IMG/VR virus record: IMGVR_UViG_3300037137_000541
Location: 1-47,403 of that record
Length of the DNA: 47,403 nucleotides
Direction: 5' to 3' (one strand)
From: a virus
Positions 40,665-47,403 of the stretch are shown here, in pieces. Each line of letters begins with the position of its first letter. The first letter of the stretch is position 1. Under the pieces are notes generated by a model. It saw only the letters and a list, made by a program, of their open reading frames with translations, made no database searches and was not told where the DNA came from. Both the position numbers and the translations under genes were made by a program.

Positions 40665-40849
40665 TAATCACCTCTCATTTCTTTCAGTTTTCGAGCCACT
40701 ATTTTTACCAATCTCGCCCGTCTCACATGCTCGGGCAACTCTTTTCTCTTAGAGTCGCGGTTGAACTCGTCAACCTTCGTTTGACCCATCGCTTCGACGC
40801 CCGAGGGACTATTCCCCCATCTTCGTTGTTTGTCCGTTTTCCATGGCAT
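40664..40849 (-). CDS. Small basic protein in late operon
   Basis: 61 residues from ATG 40849, overlapping the portal stop (TGATG) with GAGG seven bases upstream. It reads MPWKTDKQRRWGNSPSGVEA and then a Lys/Arg-rich helical C-terminus (RRARLVKIVARKLKEMRGD). Such small basic proteins next to the portal gene occur in several phages without known function. Its stop overlaps the ATT start of the zinc ribbon. Confidence 0.65.
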   Translation of the reverse strand: MPWKTDKQRRWGNSPSGVEAMGQTKVDEFNRDSKRKELPEHVRRARLVKIVARKLKEMRGD

Positions 40850-42729
40850 CACCATACCTCTTTCTTTGTTTCCATCTGCCCCTGATTCGCCCCCATCTGT
40901 TCATCTTGCATGATCTGAGTCATTACGTCGGGGGCACCCCCCGCCACATTCGCGGGTTGTCCGTTCTGGGCAATCTGGGCAGACATGTCTTTGGGTTGGG
41001 CTTGTCCCTTCGATGGTCCAGCCTGCGGTCCCGCCATCAAACGCATCGCCATCTGCTGTTGAAATTCGGGGTCATAGAAGACTTGATCGAGCCAATCAAT
41101 ACCAGCATCCTTCGCCATGCGAATAATGTATTCCTTCGGAGAGAAGGGAATGCCCAACATAGCGAGGGTTTGAGCCGCTTGAGCCGCTGCCGGCAGAATC
41201 TTTACCGCGAAGTCTAATGCCTGTTGGAATCGCGTGCGAGAGTCCCTGCGCCCCATCGACTCGGGCTCGACACTGAACATAAAGTCAAGGAAGTCACCCC
41301 GCCGGGCTTCGGGCGTAAGGAATACCTGAATCTCCTGCATTGTAGCGGGGGAGACCATAATCGGCCCCGTCGCCCCCGGTGCGTACTGAGCCGGTTGGGA
41401 TTGGCGTCGGATCAGAGGCATGTTAATCATGGGATCAGTGTGGAAATAGAAGGCCCGTCGCCGCCCCTCAGCCCCGACTGCCTTGTACACCAAACCCTTC
41501 ATGTCATCAAGGCCGACGGAGGTATTACCCGCGAGTAGTCGCGTCTCTGTGGCCGAGTCCCCACCGATTGAAGTGCCCCCCTGGGCTGCCGGGTTACCCG
41601 CCATCATGTTGAACCATGACATCATCGAACCTAATGCCGCTTCATTGCTGTTCTGCTGACCCCCGAAACTTTTGACCTGCACGCCATCGGGATCATCGCA
41701 CTTAACCGTGTCCCCATCCCTCGCTTGTTGCAACTCCTCCGCATCGTCCGCCGCCGACCCCCGATACGCAACCACGTCTTTCTGTCGGGTCGCTTGGTCG
41801 ATGATCTTCTTCGCCATCTTGTTTGCCAGGATATGTAGGTCATTCCATATCCCAACGGCGGGAACGGGCAGAGGATTGCCCGGAACCGGAGGAGTTAGAG
41901 AAAGCAGGGTGTACGGACCATCGTCTAAACCATAATACTCATCGACCCGTAGATAGTCGTCAAAGGCCGCGTTGGGACCAATCGGCACTGTGACGATGGC
42001 TTTGGCTCCTGGCACCCAGAGTTCCGCGATCTCAACCTCATCCTCCATTGTCCAGATGTCTTCCGCCTTCAATTCCCGCATACTGAGGCCGTGCGCCCGT
42101 TCATCCTGTTGTTTACTGGAGACACACGAAAGCTTCTCCACCAAATCGTTTTTGTATAATCCACTATCCAGGAGCACAGAACGGGGGACATACATAGAAT
42201 CGCCTAGGAACCGAGCGTCACGGAACAGATGATCGCGGCTTGATGGATCAACACAGAAATGGTCGAAATCAACGGCTTCGGTATATACAGTGCCGGCTTC
42301 AATCCGATCCCCCTCATCCAACCCGTACACACTGTCGCTCGCCGCGAGCCCAGTCTTCAACACCCCCAAGGTAAAGATCGCGTCAACGATCCACCGCCGA
42401 TACACGGAATCAATGTCAATCTCCTGGGAGTGCTGATTCAAAGCGAGACTCAGCAACTCACCATAGTCCCTTGCCATCAGGTACTTAGATCGCACGTTGA
42501 ACGTCGGAAAGTTCATCACGACATATGGGAGTAAGATACGAATCGCGTTGAAGATCAGATTGAGCGGTTCACCCCCAATCCCACCTTTTTCCTGATCGTA
42601 GTATTGCCCAACGTAATTACGCAGGAACATCAATCTCGCACTCCTGAAATTACTAAACCGTTCTCGCCCCTTGAGAACGGCTTCTTGCACCTGTTTTGGA
42701 CTGATGTTCATCGGCATAGCTACACTCAA
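40849..42729 (-). CDS. Portal protein
   Basis: 626 residues from TTG 42729 overlapping the terminase stop (622 from ATG 42717). The pattern LRNYVGQYYDQEKGGIGGEP, then NLIFNAIRILLPYVVMNFPT, is typical of portals of podovirus-like phages. The middle has the stem/wing region with VNLI-like segments, and the C-terminus is Gln/Met/Ala-rich and disordered (QKQPKDMSAQIAQ-like). Size and place between terminase and scaffold agree. It forms the twelve-fold ring through which DNA is packaged and ejected. Confidence 0.85.
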   Translation of the reverse strand: MSVAMPMNISPKQVQEAVLKGRERFSNFRSARLMFLRNYVGQYYDQEKGGIGGEPLNLIFNAIRILLPYVVMNFPTFNVRSKYLMARDYGELLSLALNQHSQEIDIDSVYRRWIVDAIFTLGVLKTGLAASDSVYGLDEGDRIEAGTVYTEAVDFDHFCVDPSSRDHLFRDARFLGDSMYVPRSVLLDSGLYKNDLVEKLSCVSSKQQDERAHGLSMRELKAEDIWTMEDEVEIAELWVPGAKAIVTVPIGPNAAFDDYLRVDEYYGLDDGPYTLLSLTPPVPGNPLPVPAVGIWNDLHILANKMAKKIIDQATRQKDVVAYRGSAADDAEELQQARDGDTVKCDDPDGVQVKSFGGQQNSNEAALGSMMSWFNMMAGNPAAQGGTSIGGDSATETRLLAGNTSVGLDDMKGLVYKAVGAEGRRRAFYFHTDPMINMPLIRRQSQPAQYAPGATGPIMVSPATMQEIQVFLTPEARRGDFLDFMFSVEPESMGRRDSRTRFQQALDFAVKILPAAAQAAQTLAMLGIPFSPKEYIIRMAKDAGIDWLDQVFYDPEFQQQMAMRLMAGPQAGPSKGQAQPKDMSAQIAQNGQPANVAGGAPDVMTQIMQDEQMGANQGQMETKKEVW

Positions 42730-44645
42730 TGTGAAAAGTCAAACGTGGTTTGCGGTTGTCTCGCGGCCTTCTTCTGTTTTTGGAACTCCCGGAATCGCCC
42801 ACCGATAGAATGTTTCGGGGTCGCCTGTTCTTGTTTACGAAACTTGGGCATATCCCCCCTTCCCACGACACACAGCATATCCGCTATCACCCTGTCCCCA
42901 TGACACTTACGGGCCGAATCCGACTCTTCTACCAGTTCCGCCGGACCAATCCCGCCCCCCTCATAGTGGACATAGGTAAGGGCTTCATTCAGAGCCTCTT
43001 CGCTGTGGTTGATGAAGGAACCACGCGCGTAGACTCTTCGCAAGAGTCCCAAACACGTAGCCTTTTTCTCGGGAGTGGATCGCCAGCCATACCTCCTACC
43101 CCGTTTTTCCGAGATCGTTCCCACTACCCGGTCAAAGAAGATGTTGGGGTAGTTGTACTTGTGAACAATGATATTTCCAAAGTCAAATCCGGGGTCGCCA
43201 TTATTTTCCCAGATCAGGAGGGGACGACTGCGGCCCCCAGCCCACAACAATGCCGCACAGGCCAACTTCGCCAATTCATAGGGGGGCGTGTTCGCGTCGG
43301 CATACTCGGCAACCTTCTCCTTCGTCTCATTGCAGAGAAGGGACATTATGCTATTGCTAGCCCCCTGCCCCTTGCTGATATCTACCCCTAGTGTATAGCT
43401 CTTCGTCTGATCGGGTCGCCCGTTTTCCAACTGACACCACACACGCCACGGACCCTCTCGCGGCCCCCGACGTTCGATGTCTTGATACCGCCGCCGGACC
43501 AGTGCATCCCTCACTTTGTCGTCGGAGATCGTCTTCTTGAAGTTGAGATGCAACCTGTAGAGTGGGGGACGGGCGAACAGTTTCTTATGTTGTTCAAGAA
43601 TCATCGCCTCGAAAAAAGTATCGCCCGAACCGATGTGGTCCATGTCAACGTCAATGGCCAACTCCTTCGGCGTTCGCTCCTTCTCCTCGTTGTCATACCA
43701 CGGGGAGCGAATCCTGAATCGCCCGAGAGCATCTTTGCCGACATATCGACCCAGCCCCTTCTCGGGATGTTCCCACCAGGGCATCACGAATACGGGAATC
43801 GTGCCGCTCAACCGCCATTTACTGAACGCCGTGCCCGCTCCGTGCGGGGTGGAACACGGGAGACGACAGGCACTTACGTCACGGGTACTCCGCTTAATCG
43901 ACTCCCCCTCTTCCATTTTGGCCATTTCGTCAAGGAAGACGGAGGTACGCCGATCAGACGAACCCGCCGTCGCATTTGACGATTCGCCGTCGATACGGGT
44001 GCGGGTATCGAGGTTGACCAGGTGCATTTTCTTTCGGGTCATCCGGGGCAGCATCCACTCGGGCAACCGATTCAACATGTAATCCAGTTTACCAAACAAC
44101 GTGCCGGGATCAGCCAAAGACCCATGCGGATAATTCTTGGGCATCCCGTCCAGTTGGTCAACCGCATCCTCTTTACGCGAGATCATCAGATGTGTTTCGT
44201 CGTTGCGGAAGAGGAAGCGGTGGTCATAAACTGCTAGATGATCCCAAGTTGCGCCCATGTCGCGGCTCTTGTCCGACAGTCCCTCTTTCCCTTTTTCTAT
44301 CCTCTCCTGTATCCAGAGGATGTGTTTGTCCTGAAAATCCCATGTCACGAAGGGAAGGTGAGCAAATTCCGCTTGCTGTACCTTCCCCCCCACCCCCGGC
44401 TCGAAAATACGGAGGGTAAATAAAAAGGCGTTGACAAAAAAGAGGACTGACTTTGAACACGCGGTCATCAGGTCAACCTGAAGATCGGTATCAGTCTCAG
44501 CCGCCGCAAGTAACTCAGCCCGCCATCGGAGATTCGCTTCGGGGTGTTTAGGGACCGAGAGGCTGGTGATCGGACAGGTCCAGAGCCGTACCCCCCGTGG
44601 GAACGGGGTTGGGAGTTCGGGCTGTGTTGCAAAGACGTTGGGCAT
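42726..44645 (-). CDS. terL: Terminase large subunit
   Basis: 639 residues. The ATPase Walker A region is the variant KSRDMGATW (126-134), as in Mu gp28-like terminases, and Walker B is SVFLDEMAK (235-243). The nuclease domain has LGVDISKGQG (about 410), IWENNGDPGFDFG (about 480) and a C-terminal Asp in HGDRVIADML (about 595). The enzyme pumps DNA into the head and cuts concatemers. The variant Walker A without the usual GK(S/T) is normal for this branch. It is next to the probable small subunit. Confidence 0.9.
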   Translation of the reverse strand: MPNVFATQPELPTPFPRGVRLWTCPITSLSVPKHPEANLRWRAELLAAAETDTDLQVDLMTACSKSVLFFVNAFLFTLRIFEPGVGGKVQQAEFAHLPFVTWDFQDKHILWIQERIEKGKEGLSDKSRDMGATWDHLAVYDHRFLFRNDETHLMISRKEDAVDQLDGMPKNYPHGSLADPGTLFGKLDYMLNRLPEWMLPRMTRKKMHLVNLDTRTRIDGESSNATAGSSDRRTSVFLDEMAKMEEGESIKRSTRDVSACRLPCSTPHGAGTAFSKWRLSGTIPVFVMPWWEHPEKGLGRYVGKDALGRFRIRSPWYDNEEKERTPKELAIDVDMDHIGSGDTFFEAMILEQHKKLFARPPLYRLHLNFKKTISDDKVRDALVRRRYQDIERRGPREGPWRVWCQLENGRPDQTKSYTLGVDISKGQGASNSIMSLLCNETKEKVAEYADANTPPYELAKLACAALLWAGGRSRPLLIWENNGDPGFDFGNIIVHKYNYPNIFFDRVVGTISEKRGRRYGWRSTPEKKATCLGLLRRVYARGSFINHSEEALNEALTYVHYEGGGIGPAELVEESDSARKCHGDRVIADMLCVVGRGDMPKFRKQEQATPKHSIGGRFREFQKQKKAARQPQTTFDFSH

Positions 44646-44646
44646 A

Positions 44647-45021
44647 TCAGGGTTTAGGTCTATGCACGGGGGGTCCGATCACCGATGCCGCCATCTTATT
44701 CAACCTCTGCTTGGCTAGCTCTCTGACCTTATCGGCGGCACGGATTCTTGTGTCGTCTTCCGGGACGGCGGTCGTAGCTCTCCCCTCCAAACGGTCATAG
44801 AGAAACTGGCCAGCCCATGCGACGGGAGGATGAGTCACGTCTTTGAGCGTCCCATTCTCGTCCCTGACCTTTTCCGTGTACCCAAGAGCAAGGTTCCAAA
44901 GTAGCCGAGCAAGGGACTCGGCTCGGGTGATCGGCGTCCCATCATCGGTGACGGAGAACGCCTCCTCGGCTAGCTTTCTAACCTCAGTCGTCAAAGCCCT
45001 AGGCGAGAACCTTTGCGCCAT
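44647..45021 (-). CDS. Probable terminase small subunit
   Basis: 124 residues, starting in a TAATG overlap and ending one base before the large subunit gene. Entirely helical and charged (TEVRKLAEEAFSVTDDGTP, then RAESLARLLWNLALGY), with a basic C-terminus. The role is inferred from position and size; no clear HTH is visible. Confidence 0.6.
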   Translation of the reverse strand: MAQRFSPRALTTEVRKLAEEAFSVTDDGTPITRAESLARLLWNLALGYTEKVRDENGTLKDVTHPPVAWAGQFLYDRLEGRATTAVPEDDTRIRAADKVRELAKQRLNKMAASVIGPPVHRPKP

Positions 45022-45425
45022 TAGTCCAACTTCCAGCTAGGCTTGACCCCGGCGGTACTGCCCTCGATGATGTGAGCACTGCCGCTGACCATCACAATTC
45101 CCGCTGCGGCGGCTTTAACTTCGGGGATAAAACCCTTCTTTAGAGCAAATCCCTCGGGGCCTCCCTCAAAGACGCTAGAGCCGTTACCAAACCCCGCGAT
45201 CAGGCAACCCGCGTCGTAGTCACCGTCTGCATCTCGATCCTCAAGCACTTGGGCTGAGGTCACAGCCGCAACCGCGAATAGACAGAGGTTGTCAATCAGC
45301 AGTTGCTCAGTGGACTTGAGCGTAACTACCGTCCCATTCTCATCATATAGGATGACGGGAGCCGATGCCGCCGAACAATCAGCACTGTAGAACTCGACTC
45401 GCACGAATCTTCCTCTTGTACCCAT
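45021..45425 (-). CDS. Unknown late protein
   Basis: 134 residues. Beta-rich at the start (VRVEFYSADC, PVILYDENGTVVTLKS) and Gly/Ala-rich later (CLIAGFGNGSSVFEGGPEG). No membrane helix, no recognised motif. It overlaps the previous small gene by 47 bases and couples to the terminase small subunit through TAATG. Perhaps a minor virion protein. Confidence 0.6.
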   Translation of the reverse strand: MGTRGRFVRVEFYSADCSAASAPVILYDENGTVVTLKSTEQLLIDNLCLFAVAAVTSAQVLEDRDADGDYDAGCLIAGFGNGSSVFEGGPEGFALKKGFIPEVKAAAAGIVMVSGSAHIIEGSTAGVKPSWKLD

Positions 45426-45570
45426 ATTTCACTCTCTTCGGTTTGCCCGCAAAAACTCTGTCCCAATTCTTAGCGTAAACCCCATACGCTACAGACATTG
45501 GACGCTGAAGATCACCCTTACCATTTCCACTCGTATTCGACCCAGATTCCGATGTCTCTCCACGTGACAT
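45379..45570 (-). CDS. Small late protein, unknown
   Basis: 63 residues from ATG 45570 with GGAGG nine bases upstream; a GTG at 45576 is too close to the site. The N-terminus is Ser/Gly/Asn-rich and the C-terminus basic (KPKRVKYGYKRKIRASR). Its first 53 bases overlap the end of the lipoprotein frame and its last 47 the next gene, so it is a less certain call. Confidence 0.45.
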   Translation of the reverse strand: MSRGETSESGSNTSGNGKGDLQRPMSVAYGVYAKNWDRVFAGKPKRVKYGYKRKIRASRVLQC

Positions 45571-45679
45571 CTCCACACACCTCCGTCTGAAATGGCTCGG
45601 CCGCCAAACACCCGGACGAACACCCCGCTGAAGCCAGCAGAATTAGGACGATAAAGCACACGCATAGCCACTTCTGCAT
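45518..45679 (-). CDS. Small lipoprotein
   Basis: 53 residues, start overlapping the stop of the caspase-like gene (TGATG). It begins MQKWLCVCFIVLILLASAGC, a signal peptide with a lipobox-like SAGC, so the mature chain would start at Cys20 and be lipid-anchored outside the inner membrane. The short mature part holds two more Cys and a WRDIGIWVEYEWKW end. The size is that of outer-membrane spanin lipoproteins, but it lacks their Pro-rich composition. Lysis partner of the upstream protein is inference. Confidence 0.6.
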   Translation of the reverse strand: MQKWLCVCFIVLILLASAGCSSGCLAAEPFQTEVCGDVTWRDIGIWVEYEWKW

Positions 45680-46308
45680 CAGGTCGCCTCGATAAACTCG
45701 TGAATATTGCCCACAACCCCTGGCTCAGCCTTGATCCCCGACGTATCCTCGACATTTTTGTCCGGCCATAACCATATACTATCAAGGGCGTAATAGACGC
45801 CGGGAAGGCCAGTCAGTTTGAAATGCCCAGGGTTACAACTCAGGATCACGATGACTCGGCCAGGGTTGGCGTCCCTGATCTTGCGAGCCATCAGGTCAAC
45901 GCGGACGGGGATACGATTGGACGCCTCGGGGAAGAGATACCAACCGGGCAGACCCGTCACGATGTCATATCCCACCGAGCCGTGACAAACAAAGAGCAGG
46001 GCATAAGGGAAACGACGTGCAACCTCGATCTTCCACGCCGCCACGAACTTATCATACAGCTCGCCCTCGACTTGCCTCTGGACTTTCACCCCGTCGTAGA
46101 CGTAAACAGAGGGAGAAGAAGAGAGGGGGGGTTGAAGAAAATACCCCAGGCCGATTCCACTCCACAGTAGGAGGTTCAACCACAGGAACATGTTCACCTT
46201 CGGATGAGAAAAGAAACGGCTACACTCCCCTCGGAGGTGACGGATGAATCGCCAATATCTCGCACCCCATTGCGAATAGTCATAATCATCACACTGCATC
46301 GTATTCAC
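45679..46308 (-). CDS. Membrane-anchored caspase-like protein
   Basis: 209 residues, possibly from Met4. A basic N-terminal segment (residues 17-37) and one membrane helix at about 39-58 (NMFLWLNLLLWSGIGLGYFL) predict N-in topology with the C-terminal domain in the periplasm. That domain has ALLFVCHGSVGYD with His109 and RVIVILSCNPGH with Cys158, each at the end of a hydrophobic strand and 49 residues apart. This is the layout of the His-Cys dyad in caspase-like (clan CD) proteases. It is the first gene behind the promoter at 46461 and overlaps a small lipoprotein gene. Function and protease activity are inference. Confidence 0.6.
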   Translation of the reverse strand: MNTMQCDDYDYSQWGARYWRFIRHLRGECSRFFSHPKVNMFLWLNLLLWSGIGLGYFLQPPLSSSPSVYVYDGVKVQRQVEGELYDKFVAAWKIEVARRFPYALLFVCHGSVGYDIVTGLPGWYLFPEASNRIPVRVDLMARKIRDANPGRVIVILSCNPGHFKLTGLPGVYYALDSIWLWPDKNVEDTSGIKAEPGVVGNIHEFIEAT

Positions 46309-46536
46309 CGCTTCTTTTTTGTCTTACAGATTGACTGAAGTGTCAGAGATTAAACAACCTCATCCTCATCCACCGAATCATCTGGATCAGGTTGAGAATC
46401 CCAGAATAGTCGCATATTTTCCTCGCGATAAGGGACAAGGAAAAAAGAAAAGAACACTCTATTATACCACATAACCAGCCCCGTGTCCAGTAAAAACCGA
46501 ATTATTTTGCAGATTCACACGGACTACCCTTACGGG
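46198..46536. repeat. Right copy of end overlap, part 1
   Basis: Identical to 1-339. It contains the start of the caspase-like gene, its promoter, and the last codons of the HNH gene. Confidence 0.9.
46461..46489 (-). promoter_or_regulatory. Leftward promoter of the late arm
   Basis: On the minus strand TGGACA (46484-46489), 17 bases ending in TGTGG, then TATAAT (46461-46466). Predicted start near 46454; the leader before ATG 46308 is about 145 bases. It is the first promoter of the leftward arm and nearly a copy of the one at 40265. Confidence 0.82.
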
Positions 46537-47170
46537 TGAACCGGGAAATGTAACTCGCCGCATTCATCAATAAACCCAGACTATCCTTAAAGTTACCGAG
46601 TCCGAGATTACAGTTGTAACACAACAACCCGCGAATTTTCTCCGCCATGTGGCAGTGATCCACACACACGGAAGTTGCTGTCCCATTCCCCCAGCGAATA
46701 TGCTGCCCGCATATCCGGCACTTCCCGCGTTGTTCCTTGTACATCCCCAGAAGGGACTCCGGCGTCACCCCGTGATTGACGACGATCCGATGAAAATGTT
46801 GCCGCCGGGCTTTTTGCCGAGTCGTCAGAGAGGACGGAAACATCGGGGGTCGTACACGTTTCTGGTATAGCCCCGCCGCGACCAGCCAATGCTGCACAGT
46901 CTCAGTACACATCCCAAGTTCCCCGGCGATCTTAGTACAAGTCTCCCCCTGTCGATACATCTCTAAGACCCGCTGTTGTGTCTCGTCGGAATACCCCTTT
47001 CGTCCGGGACCGGGGGCCGTAGACTCGTATCCACGACCACGCAGGATCGCGTAGATCGCCATAGGAGTCACCCCGTAGTCCTCGCATAGCTGTTTCACTG
47101 TCCAACCCGTTCCCCGAAGTCGAACGATGAGATTCTTATCCTCGACACTCAGTCTCCACGATGTTTTCAT
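46502..47170 (-). CDS. HTH-endonuclease VII (HNH), optional gene
   Basis: 222 residues. Residues 1-95 hold two HTH-like units (GTGWTVKQLCEDYGVTPMAI and GETCTKIAGELGMCTETVQH), then a basic linker. Residues 140-205 are a recombination endonuclease VII/HNH domain: CRICGQHI, VCVDHCHMAE, KIRGLLCYNCN and LGLGNFKDS. It has its own promoter with the ATG six bases after TATAAT, so it is probably leaderless and independently expressed. The 714 bases 46537-47250 are absent from the left copy of this locus, so the gene is a mobile homing-type nuclease seen in two states. Its last codons are in shared sequence. Confidence 0.85.
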   Translation of the reverse strand: MKTSWRLSVEDKNLIVRLRGTGWTVKQLCEDYGVTPMAIYAILRGRGYESTAPGPGRKGYSDETQQRVLEMYRQGETCTKIAGELGMCTETVQHWLVAAGLYQKRVRPPMFPSSLTTRQKARRQHFHRIVVNHGVTPESLLGMYKEQRGKCRICGQHIRWGNGTATSVCVDHCHMAEKIRGLLCYNCNLGLGNFKDSLGLLMNAASYISRFTRKGSPCESAK

Positions 47171-47176
47171 ACCCCA

Positions 47177-47204
47177 ATTATACCACAGATAAATAAAATA
47201 GCAA
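47177..47204 (-). promoter_or_regulatory. Promoter of the optional HNH gene
   Basis: On the minus strand TTGCTA (47199-47204), a 16-base spacer ending in TGTGG, TATAAT (47177-47182). Six bases separate it from ATG 47170, as with the early gene at 1467, so the transcript should be leaderless. Confidence 0.7.
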
Positions 47205-47250
47205 GAGATATAAGACCTATTTTTTTAAAAATCTCAGAATCGAGGGTCAG

Positions 47251-47403
47251 TAGATATACGATATTCGATTCCCCGCATGAGAAACCAAGGGTGGGACCGT
47301 GGGTACGCCCGATAACAAGGCCAGGGTCCGATAATAACGTGTGCATCTACACGCAAACCCCGTCTTAGTCCTATAACATATATTATGTTAAGCCCATAGG
47401 ACT
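47251..47403. repeat. Right copy of end overlap, part 2
   Basis: Matches 401-555 with a 2-base shorter G-run (47301-47303). It ends at the last base of the nested palindrome. Confidence 0.88.

Overview
The window looks like an essentially complete genome of a short-tailed (podovirus-like) double-stranded DNA bacteriophage, about 46.2 to 46.8 kb. The two ends of the sequence overlap: 1-555 matches 46198-47403 except for one large replaced block and a 2-base indel. The sequence is therefore best read as a circle or circularly permuted molecule cut open, probably a metagenome-type assembly. The host cannot be named. Shine-Dalgarno sites, sigma70-type promoters (TTGACA or TGGACA, 17 bp, TATAAT) and a small lipobox-bearing protein point to a bacterium, possibly one with an outer membrane. 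No integrase or recognisable repressor is seen, so the phage is probably lytic.

Layout. (i) 112-1421 is a mostly non-coding divergent control region with 16-bp iterons, a perfect cruciform-forming palindrome, a 31-bp inverted repeat around a GT/GTAT microsatellite and other short repeats; it is the best candidate for an origin or switch region. (ii) 1467-11272, rightward, is a tightly overlapping array of small early genes, mostly unknown, with zinc-binding proteins, excisionase-like HTH proteins, homing-type HNH nucleases, an Asp/Glu-rich protein coupled to a Lys/Arg-rich one, and many traces of short duplications and recombination. (iii) 11282-22503, rightward, is the replication/recombination module: DnaQ-PolA DNA polymerase, RuvC-like resolvase, Cas4/RecB-like nuclease, RecA/Sak4-like ATPase, a probable ssDNA-binding partner, a tRNA-like element, a TOPRIM-SF3 primase-helicase, a dNTP diphosphohydrolase/DUF4406 fusion and a metallophosphoesterase, with tiny membrane proteins in between. 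(iv) 22500-23551 holds small accessory genes. (v) 46308 down to 23468, leftward, is the late module. In transcription order it has a membrane-anchored caspase-like protein, a small lipoprotein, terminase small and large subunits, portal, a FmdB-type zinc ribbon that appears to start at ATT, scaffold, major capsid, a LamG-like decoration protein, head-tail connector, structural protein, tail-tube B-like propeller, three fibre-like proteins, three internal/ejection proteins and a holin-like membrane protein. The two arms converge and overlap at 23468-23551.

How it fits together. Rightward genes copy and recombine the DNA; leftward genes package it and build the virion. Leftward transcription is driven at least by promoters at 46461-46489 and 40265-40293. 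It seems to be graded by three hairpin/U-tract attenuators, after the connector-side structural gene, after the decoration gene and after the capsid gene. No endolysin is recognisable; the periplasm-facing caspase-like protein, the overlapping lipoprotein and the terminal holin-like protein are candidates for an unusual exit system.

The most notable points are the presence/absence polymorphism of an HNH nuclease gene between the two ends, the caspase-like protein, the ATT start codon, a repeated 5' RNA element whose stem changes while its flanks are conserved, and several apparently leaderless genes.
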